Notes: a model not told the origin generated them from the letters alone. Numbered from the stretch's first letter, positions 1-11,318 are shown. The stretch is 64,000 nucleotides of DNA from Sphaerisporangium album (GCF_003323745.1 NZ_QOIL01000015.1:1-64000); one strand, 5' to 3'. Made by a program: numbers and translations.

Positions 1-701
1 CTGACCATCCACCGGGAGATCGACCTGGCCACTCACCGGGATTTCCGGTGACCACACCAGGAATTTTGATGGCCACCAGCCGGGAGAAATCTGGCCGCTC
101 AACTGGAGAACGGCGTGTCCGCTAGCAGCGAAGCCGCGCGTCGCGGCGGCTCACGTGTCATGGCCGTCGTTTTCGGTCACCGTGCACAGGCGCGACGTCC
201 GGGGTGAAAGGCCTCGCGGTACGGCCGGGCATGTGGAAGAAGACGCGGCGGGGCGTCGATGCAAGATTTTCCTGATGCTGTTTCCCCGGGGTCTGTTCGG
301 CGTGCAGTCAGGGAGCCCGCTCGGGGCCGTCACGTGACTCGGAAAAATCGATGCTGAATCGACGACGTGGAGATCGTCTCCTGACCGGAACTGTCAATTC
401 CTCGGATGTGTGAGGTCGTCATCGCTCTCCGAGACGGGGGCCGATCCGGGGTTTCGGAGATCTGAGGCGGTCGCGGCCGTCGGAGCGTCAGCGCGGCGCC
501 GCGCTGTGAACTGCGACGGGGCCGCGACCGTCCGTGTTCTGGGGGCTCGGACGTGACCGAGCATGCCGGAAATTTCGGGAAAGTACTTGCCAGTCCGGTC
601 ATAGGAGGTCTTTCCTATTCTCTGATCCCCCCGGAGAGTCTTCGGCGGCCTGTCGGGGAGAGCGCACAGGCTGTCACGTTGCCAGGGGAGACGGGGAAGA
701 C
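1..701. other. Intergenic region, no convincing gene
   Basis: No reading frame here looks like a real protein: the short open frames overlap on both strands and are arginine/proline-rich shadows. A small hairpin (7-bp arms tcaccgg / ccggtga, loop gattt) lies at 33-51. Two loosely similar stretches (ccgggagat...tggcc at 12-30 and ccgggagaaat.tggcc at 80-95) form an imperfect direct repeat. The last 150 bases should hold the promoter of the multicopper oxidase gene. Confidence 0.6.
601..618. promoter_or_regulatory. Inverted repeat upstream of the multicopper oxidase
   Basis: ATAGGA and TCCTAT are perfect 6-bp arms separated by 6 bases, about 85 bp before the oxidase start, in a locally AT-richer stretch. 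The placement suits an operator or promoter-overlapping site. It does not resemble the CsoR operators I know, so the regulator is unknown. Confidence 0.3.
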
Positions 702-2162
702 ATGTTCAATCGACGACGCTTGCTTGCCTTGGGGGCGATCACGGGCGGGGCCATGGTGCTTCCGTTCACCAAGCTCCCGGCGCTCGCCGACGATCCGGCG
801 ATACCGCGGGGCAGGCAGGACCTGATCCCCCGCCGGGCGCGGGCGGGGACGCGGGCGGCGGTGACACCCTTCTCGGTACGGATGCCGATCCCGCCGGTCG
901 CGCAGCCGATGATGTCGGCCGGCGGCCTCGACCTGTACACGATCCCGATCAAGCCGGCGAACGCGGACATCCTGCCCGGGGTGAGGACCCCGGTGCTGAC
1001 CTTCGGCGGCTCCTTCATCGGCCCGACGATCCGCGCCAGGACCGGGCGGGCGGCCAAGGTCGTGTTCGTGAACCAGCTCGACATGGCGGCGAACGTCCAC
1101 CTGCACGGCGGGCACGTCGCGGCGGCCGACGACGGCCACCCGATGGACGTGATCGACCCCGGGCGGATGCGGGCGTACAACTACCCGAACAGCCAGCAGG
1201 GCGCCACGCTGTGGTACCACGACCACAGTCACCACATGGAGGCCGAGCACGTCTACCGCGGCCTGCACGGCATGTACGTCATCGACGACCCGGCCGAGCG
1301 GCACCTGCGCCTGCCCGAGGGTGACTATGACGTGCCGATCCTCCTGCGCAACGCCCAGTTCGACGACGCCGGCGCGCTGGTGTTCGGCAGCCCGTTCGAC
1401 CGGGCGACGATCCTCGCCAACGGCAGGCCGCAGCCGTACTTCCCGGTCGCGGCGCGCAAGTACCGGTTCCGGCTGCTCAGCGTCGCCAGCGAGTACACCT
1501 TCCGCCTCGGCCTCGGCGGCGTGGAGATGAAGCAGATCGGCTCCGACGGCGGCCTGCTGCCCGCGCCGCTGCCGCTGACCGAGCTGGTGCTGGGCACGGC
1601 GCAACGGGCGGACATCGTGATCGACTTCTCCCGTTTCGCGATCGGCACACAAATCGTCATGACCGACGCCACCAGCGGGACCCCGGTGCTGCGGTTCGAC
1701 GTGACCTCACGGGCTTCGGACAACAGCCGCGTGCCGAACACGCTGCGGCCGCTGCCGCCCATGCCGGCCGCCACGGTGGAGCGGGACGTGCGGCTGAGCT
1801 TCGACTTCTTCAGCGGCGCGCCCGTGGGACTGGTCAACGGCCTGGCCTACGACCCGAACCGGTCGGACTTCACGGTCAAGCGCGGCAGCACCGAGATCTG
1901 GAACGTCTCCAACGGCGACAGCGCGTTCGGCATCCCCCACACCTTCCACATGCACCTGGTGCAGTTCCGGGTGCTGGCCCGCAACGGCGGAGCTCCCTTG
2001 CCCCAGGACGCCGGTCTCAAGGACACGATCGAGCTACCCCCGAACAGCACCGCCCGCGTCCAGGCGACCTTCACCGACTACCTCGGCCGCTACGCCTACC
2101 ACTGCCACTATCTGGAACACTCCACCCTCGGCATGATGGCCCAGATGGAGATCGTCCCCTGA
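702..2162 (+). CDS. Tat-exported multicopper oxidase
   Basis: Likely oxidises phenolic or metal substrates outside the membrane with O2 reduced to water. All four copper-binding blocks are visible: HLHGGH (about residue 133), WYHDHSHH (171), HTFHMHL (413) and HCHYLEHSTLGM (467), the last supplying type 1 copper ligands His-Cys-His with an axial Met. The N-terminus carries NRRRLLALG followed by a hydrophobic stretch and ALA, a twin-arginine signal, as expected for a cofactor-loaded exported enzyme. The ATG at 702 is chosen because the RR motif starts there and GGGGAAG precedes it; the frame is open further upstream to 534 but that part is not protein-like. 486 residues fits the CotA/phenoxazinone synthase/bilirubin oxidase-like group. 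Substrate cannot be deduced. Confidence 0.93.
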   Translation: MFNRRRLLALGAITGGAMVLPFTKLPALADDPAIPRGRQDLIPRRARAGTRAAVTPFSVRMPIPPVAQPMMSAGGLDLYTIPIKPANADILPGVRTPVLTFGGSFIGPTIRARTGRAAKVVFVNQLDMAANVHLHGGHVAAADDGHPMDVIDPGRMRAYNYPNSQQGATLWYHDHSHHMEAEHVYRGLHGMYVIDDPAERHLRLPEGDYDVPILLRNAQFDDAGALVFGSPFDRATILANGRPQPYFPVAARKYRFRLLSVASEYTFRLGLGGVEMKQIGSDGGLLPAPLPLTELVLGTAQRADIVIDFSRFAIGTQIVMTDATSGTPVLRFDVTSRASDNSRVPNTLRPLPPMPAATVERDVRLSFDFFSGAPVGLVNGLAYDPNRSDFTVKRGSTEIWNVSNGDSAFGIPHTFHMHLVQFRVLARNGGAPLPQDAGLKDTIELPPNSTARVQATFTDYLGRYAYHCHYLEHSTLGMMAQMEIVP

Positions 2163-2176
2163 CCCACGCGGCCGAC

Positions 2177-2217
2177 ACGGCCGGCTCGGTGCGTCCAACG
2201 GCCACCGAGCCGGCCGT
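2177..2217. terminator. Bidirectional terminator
   Basis: A perfect 14-bp stem (acggccggctcggt / accgagccggccgt) with a 13-base loop lies between the convergent multicopper oxidase and Uma2 genes. No T-run follows, as is common in high-GC actinomycetes. Confidence 0.7.
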
Positions 2218-2243
2218 TCACACCCTCGCCGTCGGCGCCTCGT

Positions 2244-2849
2244 TCAGAGTCTTTCGATCTCGGTCAGGTCGATGTCGATCTCGAACGGGTCGGAGAGTTG
2301 CAGCTTGTCCTGGTAGACGCCCGGCTCTCCGTAGGCGCCCGTGGCCCGGTCCAGTTCGTAGGTGTAGACGATCGCCGAACCCGCGTCCTCTTCGACTCGC
2401 CAGAAGTGAGGGATCCCGGCCTCGGCGTACAGGGTGGGCTTGCGCTGGCGGTCACGTACTTCCGACTCCGGGCTGACGACCTCGACGGCGAGCAGGACAT
2501 CGGACGCCCGGTAGGCCGTGACGCGGAGCCCTAGATCGGCGCTGGCGCGGATTATGGTGATGTCCGGTTCTGGACGTTGCCTTGGTCCGAGGATGACACT
2601 CATCTCGCGGCGGACGCGGAACTCGGACGGTACGTACCTGCGCAGTCCTACTTCGAGAATCGTGGTGATCAGCGCATGGAAGGAAGCTTGCGGGCTCACA
2701 AGGACCAAGCTTCCATCGATCAACTCTGTGTGTGCAGGCAAATCCGGAAAGTGATCGAGGTCTTCCGCCTTGAACCCCTCTGGCGGCGGAATCAGCCAGT
2801 CGGGAAGCTGGGGGTCTGTCATGATTTCGCTCCGGACCTGGACTGTCAT
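2244..2849 (-). CDS. Uma2 family (DUF820) putative restriction-type nuclease
   Basis: 201 residues matching the Uma2/DUF820 family, which has a PD-(D/E)XK nuclease fold. Visible family signatures are PEGFKAEDLDHFPDL and the ELIDGSLVL strand near the N-terminus, RPEPDITII (acidic residue of the core), and VEVVSPESEVRDRQRKPTLY followed by AGIPHFW. Members are very abundant in cyanobacteria and actinomycetes, usually as stand-alone genes; their biological role is not established. Convergent with the oxidase. An alternative start is the internal Met ten codons in (2822), which gives a more typical N-terminus. Confidence 0.88.
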   Translation of the reverse strand: MTVQVRSEIMTDPQLPDWLIPPPEGFKAEDLDHFPDLPAHTELIDGSLVLVSPQASFHALITTILEVGLRRYVPSEFRVRREMSVILGPRQRPEPDITIIRASADLGLRVTAYRASDVLLAVEVVSPESEVRDRQRKPTLYAEAGIPHFWRVEEDAGSAIVYTYELDRATGAYGEPGVYQDKLQLSDPFEIDIDLTEIERL

Positions 2850-3003
2850 GGCTTCACGGTAGCAATCGCACCCGCTTCTCCAGGTGACTTTCCCCGTACC
2901 GGGGCGACGGAACGCGATCGGCCGATCACGGTACGGCCCCTCCGTCGCGCTCGGGTCCCGGGCGTCGCCGTGAAGATCACCACGAGGCCCGGAACGCCCG
3001 GAG

Positions 3004-3651
3004 CTACGAGGCGCGGCGGCCCGCCGTCTGCGGGGGGGACTCGCCGGGGCCCGCGGTGCGTTGCGGGGGGACCACCGGGGTCGGGCGGACCAGGCCGAGG
3101 GCGACGACCTCGTTGGCCAGCCGGGTGCGGCGGTTGATGCCCTCCGGGATGCGGAACTTCTGGTACAGGCGCAGCAGGTGCTGCTTGACTGCGGCCTCGG
3201 TCACCACGAGGTCGTCGGCGATCTCGCGCGCGGTCGCCGGCGCCACGAAGGCCTCGTCCGACAGCGCGGGGCGGCACAGGGACGTCAGCACGTCGACCTC
3301 GCGCCGGGTGAGCTCGGGCGCGGCGGCCCGGCGCAGCTCGACCTCGGGCGCGAAGTCCTCCCTGGGCACGCCGCCCACCCTGCACCGGGCGGCGCCGAAG
3401 GACACGACGTCGCCGTCGTCAAGGACCCTCCGGGCGATCGGCCTGCCGTTCACCCGTGTGCCGTTGCGGGACAGGCCCAGGTCAACGACATAAAGGTAAG
3501 GTCCACGGCGGACGAACTCGGCGTGCAACCGTGACACGCTCGGATCGGCCAGCCTGACGTCGACGCCTCGGCCTCGGCCGATCGTCGTCACTTCGGGGCG
3601 CAACGGGACGACCTCACCGGTGTCCTCGACGCGTATGAACGGCCCCTCCAC
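3004..3651 (-). CDS. FHA domain protein with C-terminal helix-turn-helix
   Basis: 215 residues. Residues about 20-95 form a forkhead-associated domain (TTIGRGRGVDVRL, SVSRLHAEF, LSRNGTRVNG), which binds phosphothreonine peptides. Residues about 112-180 (LTRREVDVLTSLC, TAREIADDL, TEAAVKQHLLRLYQKF) look like a LuxR-type helix-turn-helix, so this is likely a transcription regulator whose activity depends on Ser/Thr phosphorylation. It is transcribed away from the citrate synthase gene and shares its upstream region. A receptor-like Ser/Thr kinase lies 3 kb away, but a link is only a guess. The last 30 residues are a proline-rich disordered tail. Confidence 0.85.
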   Translation of the reverse strand: MEGPFIRVEDTGEVVPLRPEVTTIGRGRGVDVRLADPSVSRLHAEFVRRGPYLYVVDLGLSRNGTRVNGRPIARRVLDDGDVVSFGAARCRVGGVPREDFAPEVELRRAAAPELTRREVDVLTSLCRPALSDEAFVAPATAREIADDLVVTEAAVKQHLLRLYQKFRIPEGINRRTRLANEVVALGLVRPTPVVPPQRTAGPGESPPQTAGRRAS

Positions 3652-3783
3652 GGCAGTTCCTCCCCAGGTAGCCCGCCGTTACTTCCGCTACAGCTCCGGC
3701 TTACCCAAACGAGGGGTTGGGGAATCGCCTTTGCCATAACGAGAATCAATGCAGAAATTGGTCTGGACCTCCTCGGCCGGTTT

Positions 3784-3799
3784 TACCTGCTCACAGGTA
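3784..3799. promoter_or_regulatory. Inverted repeat in the citrate synthase leader
   Basis: tacctg-ctca-caggta: perfect 6-bp arms with a 4-base loop, 35 bp before the citrate synthase start, in the intergenic space shared with the FHA-HTH gene. It could be an operator or an mRNA leader hairpin. Confidence 0.35.
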
Positions 3800-3833
3800 G
3801 ACTTCGGACGAAGATAAGCGGAGGAAACAACAC

Positions 3834-4955
3834 ATGGCGGACAACCCCACCAAAGGTCTCGCCGATGTCGTCGCCGCGTCCACAGCGCTGAGCGACATCG
3901 ACGGCAAAGCCGGTCGCCTCTTCTACCGCGGCTACGACATCCACGACCTAGCCGGGCGTACGAGCTTCGAAGAGACCGCGCACCTGCTCCAGCACGGCAC
4001 GCTCCCCACGCGTAAGCAGCTCGCCGACTACGGGGCGGAACTCGTCCGGGGTCGGGCGCTGGGAGATCTCGTCCAGGCCAACATCGCCGAGATCGCCGAG
4101 AAGCAGGCGCCCATGGAGGCGCTGCGCACCCTGGTGTCCCTGGCCGGAGCCGAGGACGCCGACAAGGACTCCAACGCGGCCGACGCCAACCTGCGCAAGG
4201 CGGCGCGCCTGACGGCACAGCAGCCCCTGCTCGTCGCGCGGTACCACGGCGCGCGCACCGGTGTCACCCCCCGGGAAGCGGACCCGTCGATGAGCATCGC
4301 GGCGAACTTCCTGATGCAGATCACCGGCCAGGACCCGGACCCGCGCGCGGTCGAGATCTTCGACGCGTGCCTCGTCCTGCACGCCGACCACACCATGAAC
4401 GCGTCCACCTTCGCCGCCCGCGTCTGCGCGGCGACGCTGTCGGACATGCACTCGGCGATCGTGGCGGCGATCGGCACGCTGAAGGGCCCGCTGCACGGCG
4501 GCGCCAACGAGCAGGTGATGCGCACGCTGGAGAGCATCCCCGCAGGCGGCGTGGCCGCGGCCGTGCGCGAGAAGCTGTCGCGCGGCGAGAAGATCATGGG
4601 ATTCGGCCACCGGGTCTACAAGACCGAGGACCCGCGGGCGACTCACCTGCGCAAGATGTCGCGCGAGTTGTCCGAGGCGAGCGGGGACGACACCTACTAT
4701 CGGATGTCGAAGGAGATGGAAGAGGTCGTCTTCGCGGAGAAGGGGCTGTACCCGAACGTCGATTTCTACGCGGCGACGGTCTACCACTACCTCGGCATAC
4801 CGACGGACCTGTTCACTCCGGTGTTCTCGGTCAGCAGGATGTCCGGCTGGACGGCTCACGTGATCGAGCAGCACGCCGACAACCGGCTGATCCGCCCGGA
4901 CAGCGAGTACATCGGAGAGCGTGACCAGAAGTGGACACCGATTGACGAACGGTAA
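3834..4955 (+). CDS. Citrate synthase / 2-methylcitrate synthase-like
   Basis: Condenses acetyl-CoA (or propionyl-CoA) with oxaloacetate at the entry of the TCA or methylcitrate cycle. 373 residues is the size of the short bacterial type. The catalytic His and Asp are present in LHGGANEQVM, GFGHRVYK and VDFYAATVYHYLG, with HADHTMNASTFAARV before them and a C-terminal arginine segment NRLIRPDSEYIG. The ATG follows a clear GGAGG at 3821-3825. Sequence reading cannot separate citrate from methylcitrate synthase; no prpB or prpD is adjacent, while icd is 370 bp downstream, favouring a TCA role. Confidence 0.9.
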   Translation: MADNPTKGLADVVAASTALSDIDGKAGRLFYRGYDIHDLAGRTSFEETAHLLQHGTLPTRKQLADYGAELVRGRALGDLVQANIAEIAEKQAPMEALRTLVSLAGAEDADKDSNAADANLRKAARLTAQQPLLVARYHGARTGVTPREADPSMSIAANFLMQITGQDPDPRAVEIFDACLVLHADHTMNASTFAARVCAATLSDMHSAIVAAIGTLKGPLHGGANEQVMRTLESIPAGGVAAAVREKLSRGEKIMGFGHRVYKTEDPRATHLRKMSRELSEASGDDTYYRMSKEMEEVVFAEKGLYPNVDFYAATVYHYLGIPTDLFTPVFSVSRMSGWTAHVIEQHADNRLIRPDSEYIGERDQKWTPIDER

Positions 4956-5226
4956 GGCATGGGGGCCGTACCTGCTCACAGTGCTGGGTGCGGCCTTCGG
5001 CCTCGGCGCGATCGCGATGGGCCTGCCCGCGTGGGCGGGCTCGTTGATCGTGGCCTGTTCGGTGCTCGCGGGCGCCGTCCTGCGGTTGATCGTCCCCGGT
5101 GAGGGCGACAACCTGCTCGCCGTGCGCAGCAGGCGCACCGACGCCGTGATCTCCGGCGTCCTCGGCCTCGCGCTTGGCGTGGTCGCCGTCAGTGTCGCCG
5201 TGCAGTGGATCATGGGTAGGCAGTAA
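4921..5226 (+). CDS. DUF3017 membrane protein
   Basis: 101 residues with three hydrophobic segments (YLLTVLGAAFGLGAIAMGL, GSLIVACSVLAGAVLRLIV, and a C-terminal one ending in WIMGRQ) linked by a basic loop (VRSRRTD). This is the pattern of DUF3017, a small actinobacterial membrane family of unknown function often found beside central-metabolism genes. The GTG start overlaps the 3' end of the citrate synthase gene by 35 bases, implying translational coupling; a TTG at 4942 is an alternative. Confidence 0.8.
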   Translation: MTRSGHRLTNGKAWGPYLLTVLGAAFGLGAIAMGLPAWAGSLIVACSVLAGAVLRLIVPGEGDNLLAVRSRRTDAVISGVLGLALGVVAVSVAVQWIMGRQ

Positions 5227-5326
5227 GCCGGATTTGCCCGGTCCGGTAGCCTCAACCGGCGTGTCTCCACGAAAGACCGGTTGGCCGGCCTAGTCGTAAG
5301 AAGTTGTGAGAAGGGGAACCCCAAGC

Positions 5327-6544
5327 ATGCCCAAGATCAAGGTAGCGGGTCCCGTCGTCGAACTCGACGGCGACGAGATGACCCGGATCATCTGGAAGTT
5401 CATCAAGGACCAGTTGATCCTGCCCTACCTCGACGTCGACCTCAAGTACTACGACCTGGGGATCGAGCACCGCGACGCGACCGACGACCAGGTGACGATC
5501 GACGCCGCGAACGCCATCAAGCAGTACGGCGTGGGGGTGAAGTGCGCCACCATCACCCCGGACGAGGCGCGGGTCGAGGAGTTCGGCCTCAAGAAGATGT
5601 GGCGGTCGCCGAACGGCACCATCCGCAACATCCTCGGCGGCGTCATCTTCCGCGAGCCGATCATCATGTCGAACGTGCCGAGGCTCGTGCCCGGCTGGAC
5701 CAAGCCGATCGTCGTCGGCCGTCACGCCTTCGGCGACCAGTACCGCGCCACCGACCTCAAGATCCCGGGCGAGGGCACGCTGACCCTGACGTTCACCCCC
5801 AAGGACGGCTCCGAGCCCATCGAGCTGGACGTCTACGACTTCCCCGGCTCCGGCGTCGCGCTGGCGATGTACAACCTGGACGAGTCGATCCGCGACTTCG
5901 CCCGCGCCTCCATGCGGTACGGCCTGGCCCGCAACTACCCGGTCTACCTCTCGACGAAGAACACGATCCTCAAGGCCTACGACGGCCGGTTCAAGGACAT
6001 CTTCGCCGAGGTCTTCGAGACCGAGTTCAAGGCCGAGTTCGAGGCCGCCGGCATCACCTACGAGCACCGGCTGATCGACGACATGGTCGCCGCCTCGCTC
6101 AAGTGGGAGGGCGGCTACGTCTGGGCCTGCAAGAACTACGACGGTGACGTGCAGTCCGACACCGTCGCCCAGGGCTTCGGGTCGCTCGGCCTGATGACCT
6201 CGGTCCTCATGTCCCCCGACGGCCGCACGGTCGAGGCCGAGGCCGCGCACGGCACGGTCACGCGCCACTACCGCGAGCACCAGAAGGGCAACCCGACCTC
6301 CACCAACCCGATCGCCTCGATCTTCGCCTGGACCCGCGGCCTCGCCCACCGGGGCAAGCTGGACGACCAGCCCGAGGTGACCGCGTTCGCCGAGGCGCTG
6401 GAGCAGGTCTGCGTCGAGACCGTCGAGGGCGGTCAGATGACCAAGGACCTCGCCCTGCTCGTGGGCGGCGACGCCAAGTGGCTCACCACCCAGGACTTCC
6501 TGGCCGCGCTGGACGAGAACCTCAAGAAGAAGATGGCCGGCTGA
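5327..6544 (+). CDS. icd: NADP-dependent isocitrate dehydrogenase (homodimeric type)
   Basis: Oxidative decarboxylation of isocitrate to 2-oxoglutarate with NADPH formation. The 405-residue protein is of the eukaryote-like class II dimeric type: [13 protein letters not shown] at the N-terminus, [15 protein letters not shown] and FREPI (substrate loop), [12 protein letters not shown], and [16 protein letters not shown] near the cofactor site. The ATG at 5327 is preferred over the GTG at 5306 because the family begins MxKIKV and GAGAAGGGGA lies upstream. A strong terminator follows. Confidence 0.95.
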   Translation: MPKIKVAGPVVELDGDEMTRIIWKFIKDQLILPYLDVDLKYYDLGIEHRDATDDQVTIDAANAIKQYGVGVKCATITPDEARVEEFGLKKMWRSPNGTIRNILGGVIFREPIIMSNVPRLVPGWTKPIVVGRHAFGDQYRATDLKIPGEGTLTLTFTPKDGSEPIELDVYDFPGSGVALAMYNLDESIRDFARASMRYGLARNYPVYLSTKNTILKAYDGRFKDIFAEVFETEFKAEFEAAGITYEHRLIDDMVAASLKWEGGYVWACKNYDGDVQSDTVAQGFGSLGLMTSVLMSPDGRTVEAEAAHGTVTRHYREHQKGNPTSTNPIASIFAWTRGLAHRGKLDDQPEVTAFAEALEQVCVETVEGGQMTKDLALLVGGDAKWLTTQDFLAALDENLKKKMAG

Positions 6545-6563
6545 CCTTCCGGGCCACCGCGTG

Positions 6564-6599
6564 AAGGGCCGCCCGCCGGCGTACCGGCGGGCGGCCCTT
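6564..6599 (+). terminator. Terminator after icd
   Basis: A perfect 16-bp GC-rich stem (6564-6579 pairing with 6584-6599) with a 4-base loop cgta begins 19 bp after the icd stop. Confidence 0.85.
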
Positions 6600-6754
6600 G
6601 GCGTCTCCGGACCGCCCTGGTGACCCCCATATCTCGGCCGGTATCTCGGCGGGACGACACGCGAGGTCACGGCGTGGTCTCGGCCCCCTGTAAAGCCACC
6701 AAGGGGTCGTAAAGTTCTCATGGTCGACACTTGACGAAAACAACGGGACGGGGA

Positions 6755-8668
<1,914 letters not shown>

Positions 8669-8873
8669 TCACCCGCCGGCGGGGCCGGAGGCCTCGGTCC
8701 CGCCGGCCTCGGCGGCCCTGGCGGCGGGGACGATCTCCCTCGCCCGGACGGAGGCGGTGCGCGAACTTTGCCCTCCTGTGGGGTTGACCTGGACGGGGAG
8801 ACGCGTGTCGGGCGGGCGGGGCGCGAGCCCCACGGCGTTGAATTGACCACGAACGCTTGGGGGTCGCACAGCA

Positions 8874-9746
8874 ATGGGTCTGTTCTCGACGGGAGTCGCC
8901 GCCGGTCTCGTCCTCTTCCTCGTCACCGGGGTCACCGCGGCCCCGGTGGTGGTGAACACCTCGTCCCGGCACGTGTCCCGCATCTGGGGAGGAGCCGACC
9001 TTTCGGTGCGCATGACCGCCTCCCCGCGCGTCGCCCAGCCGGGGCAGTGGCTGTCGTACGAGGTGCGGGTGCGCAACGCCGGGCCGGGGGACGCCGTCCT
9101 GCCCCTGCTCACGATCAGGATGCCGGCCGAGGTCGAGATCGCCGCGGTGAACGTCGCGAGCTGCCGGCCGGGGACGTCCAGGCACGTCAGGAACGAGGTG
9201 GTGTGCCCCTCACCCGTGGACGTCCGGGCGGGCGGCACCGGCGCGGTGACCGTACTCGGGCTGGTCCGGCCGGGCGCCCGGGGGCCGCTGCGCGCGTCCG
9301 CCGTCCTGTCCTCCGAGGTGGTCGACGAGAACGAGGCCGACAACCGCGCCGAGGCCGTCACGCAGGTCGACGAGGGCGCCGACCTGGCCGTGCGCCTCTC
9401 GCCCGCCCACGGCAAGGCCCGGCCGGGGCAGCGCTTCACGGTCAGGGCCGCCGTGAGCAACAAGGGCCCGCGTCAGGTGCGCGACGCGCGGGTGTACTTC
9501 ACCGAGCGCGGGGCGCGGTTCCTGTCGGCCCGGGGCGGACGTTGCTCCGCGCGGCACGGGAAGGTCGGCTGCGCGCTGCGCCCGATCAGGTCGGGGGCGG
9601 GCGGGACGCTCAGCCTGGTGTTCCGGGTGCCGCGCCGCGGGACGGGCGAGGTGGCCACGGAGGCGACGGTCTACTCGGCGCGGCTCGGGGACCGGCGGCC
9701 GGACAACAACCAGGCCCGCATGCGGGTCTCCCTGGGCCGCGGCTGA
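8874..9746 (+). CDS. Secreted DUF11-like repeat protein
   Basis: 290 residues with an N-terminal signal segment (GVAAGLVLFLVTGVTAA). Two Ig-like beta repeats follow, each starting ADLxVRxxxxP and ending DNRAEA or DNNQARM, the signature of DUF11/CARDB-type domains: about 40-165 and 166-285. One pair of cysteines sits in each repeat. Likely a surface or extracellular protein; no catalytic site is visible and no partner is evident. Preceded by 205 bp without a gene. Confidence 0.75.
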   Translation: MGLFSTGVAAGLVLFLVTGVTAAPVVVNTSSRHVSRIWGGADLSVRMTASPRVAQPGQWLSYEVRVRNAGPGDAVLPLLTIRMPAEVEIAAVNVASCRPGTSRHVRNEVVCPSPVDVRAGGTGAVTVLGLVRPGARGPLRASAVLSSEVVDENEADNRAEAVTQVDEGADLAVRLSPAHGKARPGQRFTVRAAVSNKGPRQVRDARVYFTERGARFLSARGGRCSARHGKVGCALRPIRSGAGGTLSLVFRVPRRGTGEVATEATVYSARLGDRRPDNNQARMRVSLGRG

Positions 9747-9791
9747 CCCGTCCGCGCGCTACGCGGGTTCGCCCTTGTCGAGCCGTCCGCC

Positions 9792-10235
9792 CTATGCCGG
9801 GGACGGGGAGGACACCGGGGCGACCGGCGACACCGGCGCCTTGGACGGCGGCGGGTACCCGGGGTAGGTGGGAGGCGGGTACGTGTACCACGGAGGCGGC
9901 GGCGGATAGCCGGGCGGCGGCCACGGTGGGGGATACCCCGGCGGCGGGTAGCCCGGGGGTGGCGGGTAGCCCGGGGGCGGAGGCGGCGGATACCCGGGAG
10001 GCGGGTAGCCGGGCGGGTACCCCGATGGGTAGCTCGATGGGTAGCTCGACGGGTGGTCCGACGGAGCCCTGTACGGTACGGGGGAGTACGAGCAGGACTG
10101 GCCGCCCGTCTGGACGGGCGGCCGAGCCGTGGCGAACACCGCGCCCGCGGCGGCCAGCCCCGCGCCGAGGAGGATGAGGGCCACGAGCCCGGCCTTCGTC
10201 GCGACGGGTGGGAAGCGTCGTCCTGCGGGGATCAC
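9792..10235 (-). CDS. Small membrane protein with a Pro/Tyr/Gly repeat tail
   Basis: 147 residues. One membrane helix near the N-terminus (AGLVALILLGAGLAAAGAVF), then a low-complexity tail built on GYPPP and PPGYPPPP units (about residues 60-130), ending in a Pro/Ser/Val stretch. Such tails occur in actinomycete cell-envelope proteins of unknown function. The only start in frame is GTG with a weak ribosome site. The repeated DNA and the biased composition make this call less certain, but the helix-plus-repeat layout supports this strand and frame. Confidence 0.55.
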   Translation of the reverse strand: MIPAGRRFPPVATKAGLVALILLGAGLAAAGAVFATARPPVQTGGQSCSYSPVPYRAPSDHPSSYPSSYPSGYPPGYPPPGYPPPPPPGYPPPPGYPPPGYPPPWPPPGYPPPPPWYTYPPPTYPGYPPPSKAPVSPVAPVSSPSPA

Positions 10236-10309
10236 GGGGGAACCCCATCACAGTTCGCGCACCGGAATGCCGGGTTCGCGCGGAGTGATTTGCTTTCGCA
10301 ACCACCTGG

Positions 10310-11272
10310 TCAGCGGGTGAGGGCGGACCAGGCGTCGGTGACGATGGTGCGCAGGCCGGTGTGCTCGGCCTCCCAGCCCAGCTCGCGCCGGATGCGCTCG
10401 GAGGACGCCACGAGCACGGCGGGGTCGCCGGGACGGCGCTCGGCCAACTCGGCGGGGATCGCGTGCCCGGTCACCTCGCGGCAGACCTCCAGCACCTCCC
10501 GCACCGAGAAGCCCGTGCCGCTGCCGAGGTTGTAGACGGTGTGCGTGCCGGGACGGCAGGCGTCCAGGGCCAGCAGGTGGGCCCGCGCCAGGTCGGTGAT
10601 GTGGATGTAGTCCCGCACGCAGGTGCCGTCAGGGGTGGGGTAGTCGGTGCCGAAGACGCTCACCGAGGGACGCCGGCCGAGCGCGACGGCGAGCACGTTC
10701 GGGATGAGGTGCGTCTCGACGGCGTGCCGCTCGGCGTACACGCGCCCGTCGGCGGCGGTGTGGGCGCCGGCCACGTTGAAGTAGCGCAGGCTGACGGCCC
10801 CGAGGTCGTGCAGGCCCGCGTACGCCGTCAGCGTCGTGTCGACCGCGAGCTTGGAGGCGCCGTAGGGGTTGGTCGGGCGGGTGGGCGCGGTCTCGACGAT
10901 GGGCGTGCTCTCGGGCTCGCCGTAGGTGGCCGCGGTGGAGGAGAAGACCATGCGCCGCACGCCGTTCTCGCGCATGGCGTCCAGCAGGGCCAGCGCGCCG
11001 CCGAGGTTGCCCTCCCAGTAGAGGCCGGGCTTCTGCACCGACTCGCCGACCAGCGACCGCGCGGCGAAGTGCAGCACGCCGTCGAAGGCGGGGGAGAGCA
11101 CCTTGCCCGCCTCGGTGATCGAGCCCTCGACGAAGGACGCGCCGGGCGGGACCGCGTCGGCGTGACCGGTGGAGAGGTCGTCCAGGACGGTAACCTCGTG
11201 ACCTGCCTCGACGAGCTGGGCGGCCACGGCGCTTCCGATGTAGCCCGCGCCCCCGGTGACGAGCAACTTCAC
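10310..11272 (-). CDS. galE: UDP-glucose 4-epimerase
   Basis: Interconverts UDP-glucose and UDP-galactose for the Leloir pathway and envelope glycans. 320 residues of the extended short-chain dehydrogenase type: [16 protein letters not shown] (NAD-binding GxxGxxG), [23 protein letters not shown], and the catalytic YxxxK in [19 protein letters not shown] and [18 protein letters not shown] are typical of GalE. The GTG start at 11272 is chosen because GGAAGGA precedes it by 8 bases and the Rossmann strand begins at once; the frame continues far upstream without protein-like sequence. A triple 10-bp repeat lies just upstream. Confidence 0.93.
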   Translation of the reverse strand: MKLLVTGGAGYIGSAVAAQLVEAGHEVTVLDDLSTGHADAVPPGASFVEGSITEAGKVLSPAFDGVLHFAARSLVGESVQKPGLYWEGNLGGALALLDAMRENGVRRMVFSSTAATYGEPESTPIVETAPTRPTNPYGASKLAVDTTLTAYAGLHDLGAVSLRYFNVAGAHTAADGRVYAERHAVETHLIPNVLAVALGRRPSVSVFGTDYPTPDGTCVRDYIHITDLARAHLLALDACRPGTHTVYNLGSGTGFSVREVLEVCREVTGHAIPAELAERRPGDPAVLVASSERIRRELGWEAEHTGLRTIVTDAWSALTR

Positions 11273-11288
11273 GTGTCTGGTCCTTCCC

Positions 11289-11318
11289 GTTTGATTATGT
11301 TTGATGATGTTTGAAAGT
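11289..11318. promoter_or_regulatory. Three tandem 10-bp repeats upstream of galE
   Basis: GTTTGATTAT, GTTTGATGAT and GTTTGAAAGT follow each other without gaps, 17 bp before the galE start. The exact 10-bp period would place each copy on the same face of the helix. AT-rich in a GC-rich genome. Tandem TTTGA-like sites are used by some DeoR-family sugar regulators, so an operator for galE is a reasonable inference. Confidence 0.55.

Noticed and set aside
8669-8873. Possible terminator between the kinase and DUF11 genes
   Set aside because: gtcccgcc and ggcggggac can pair only imperfectly across a GC-rich loop; not strong enough to list.
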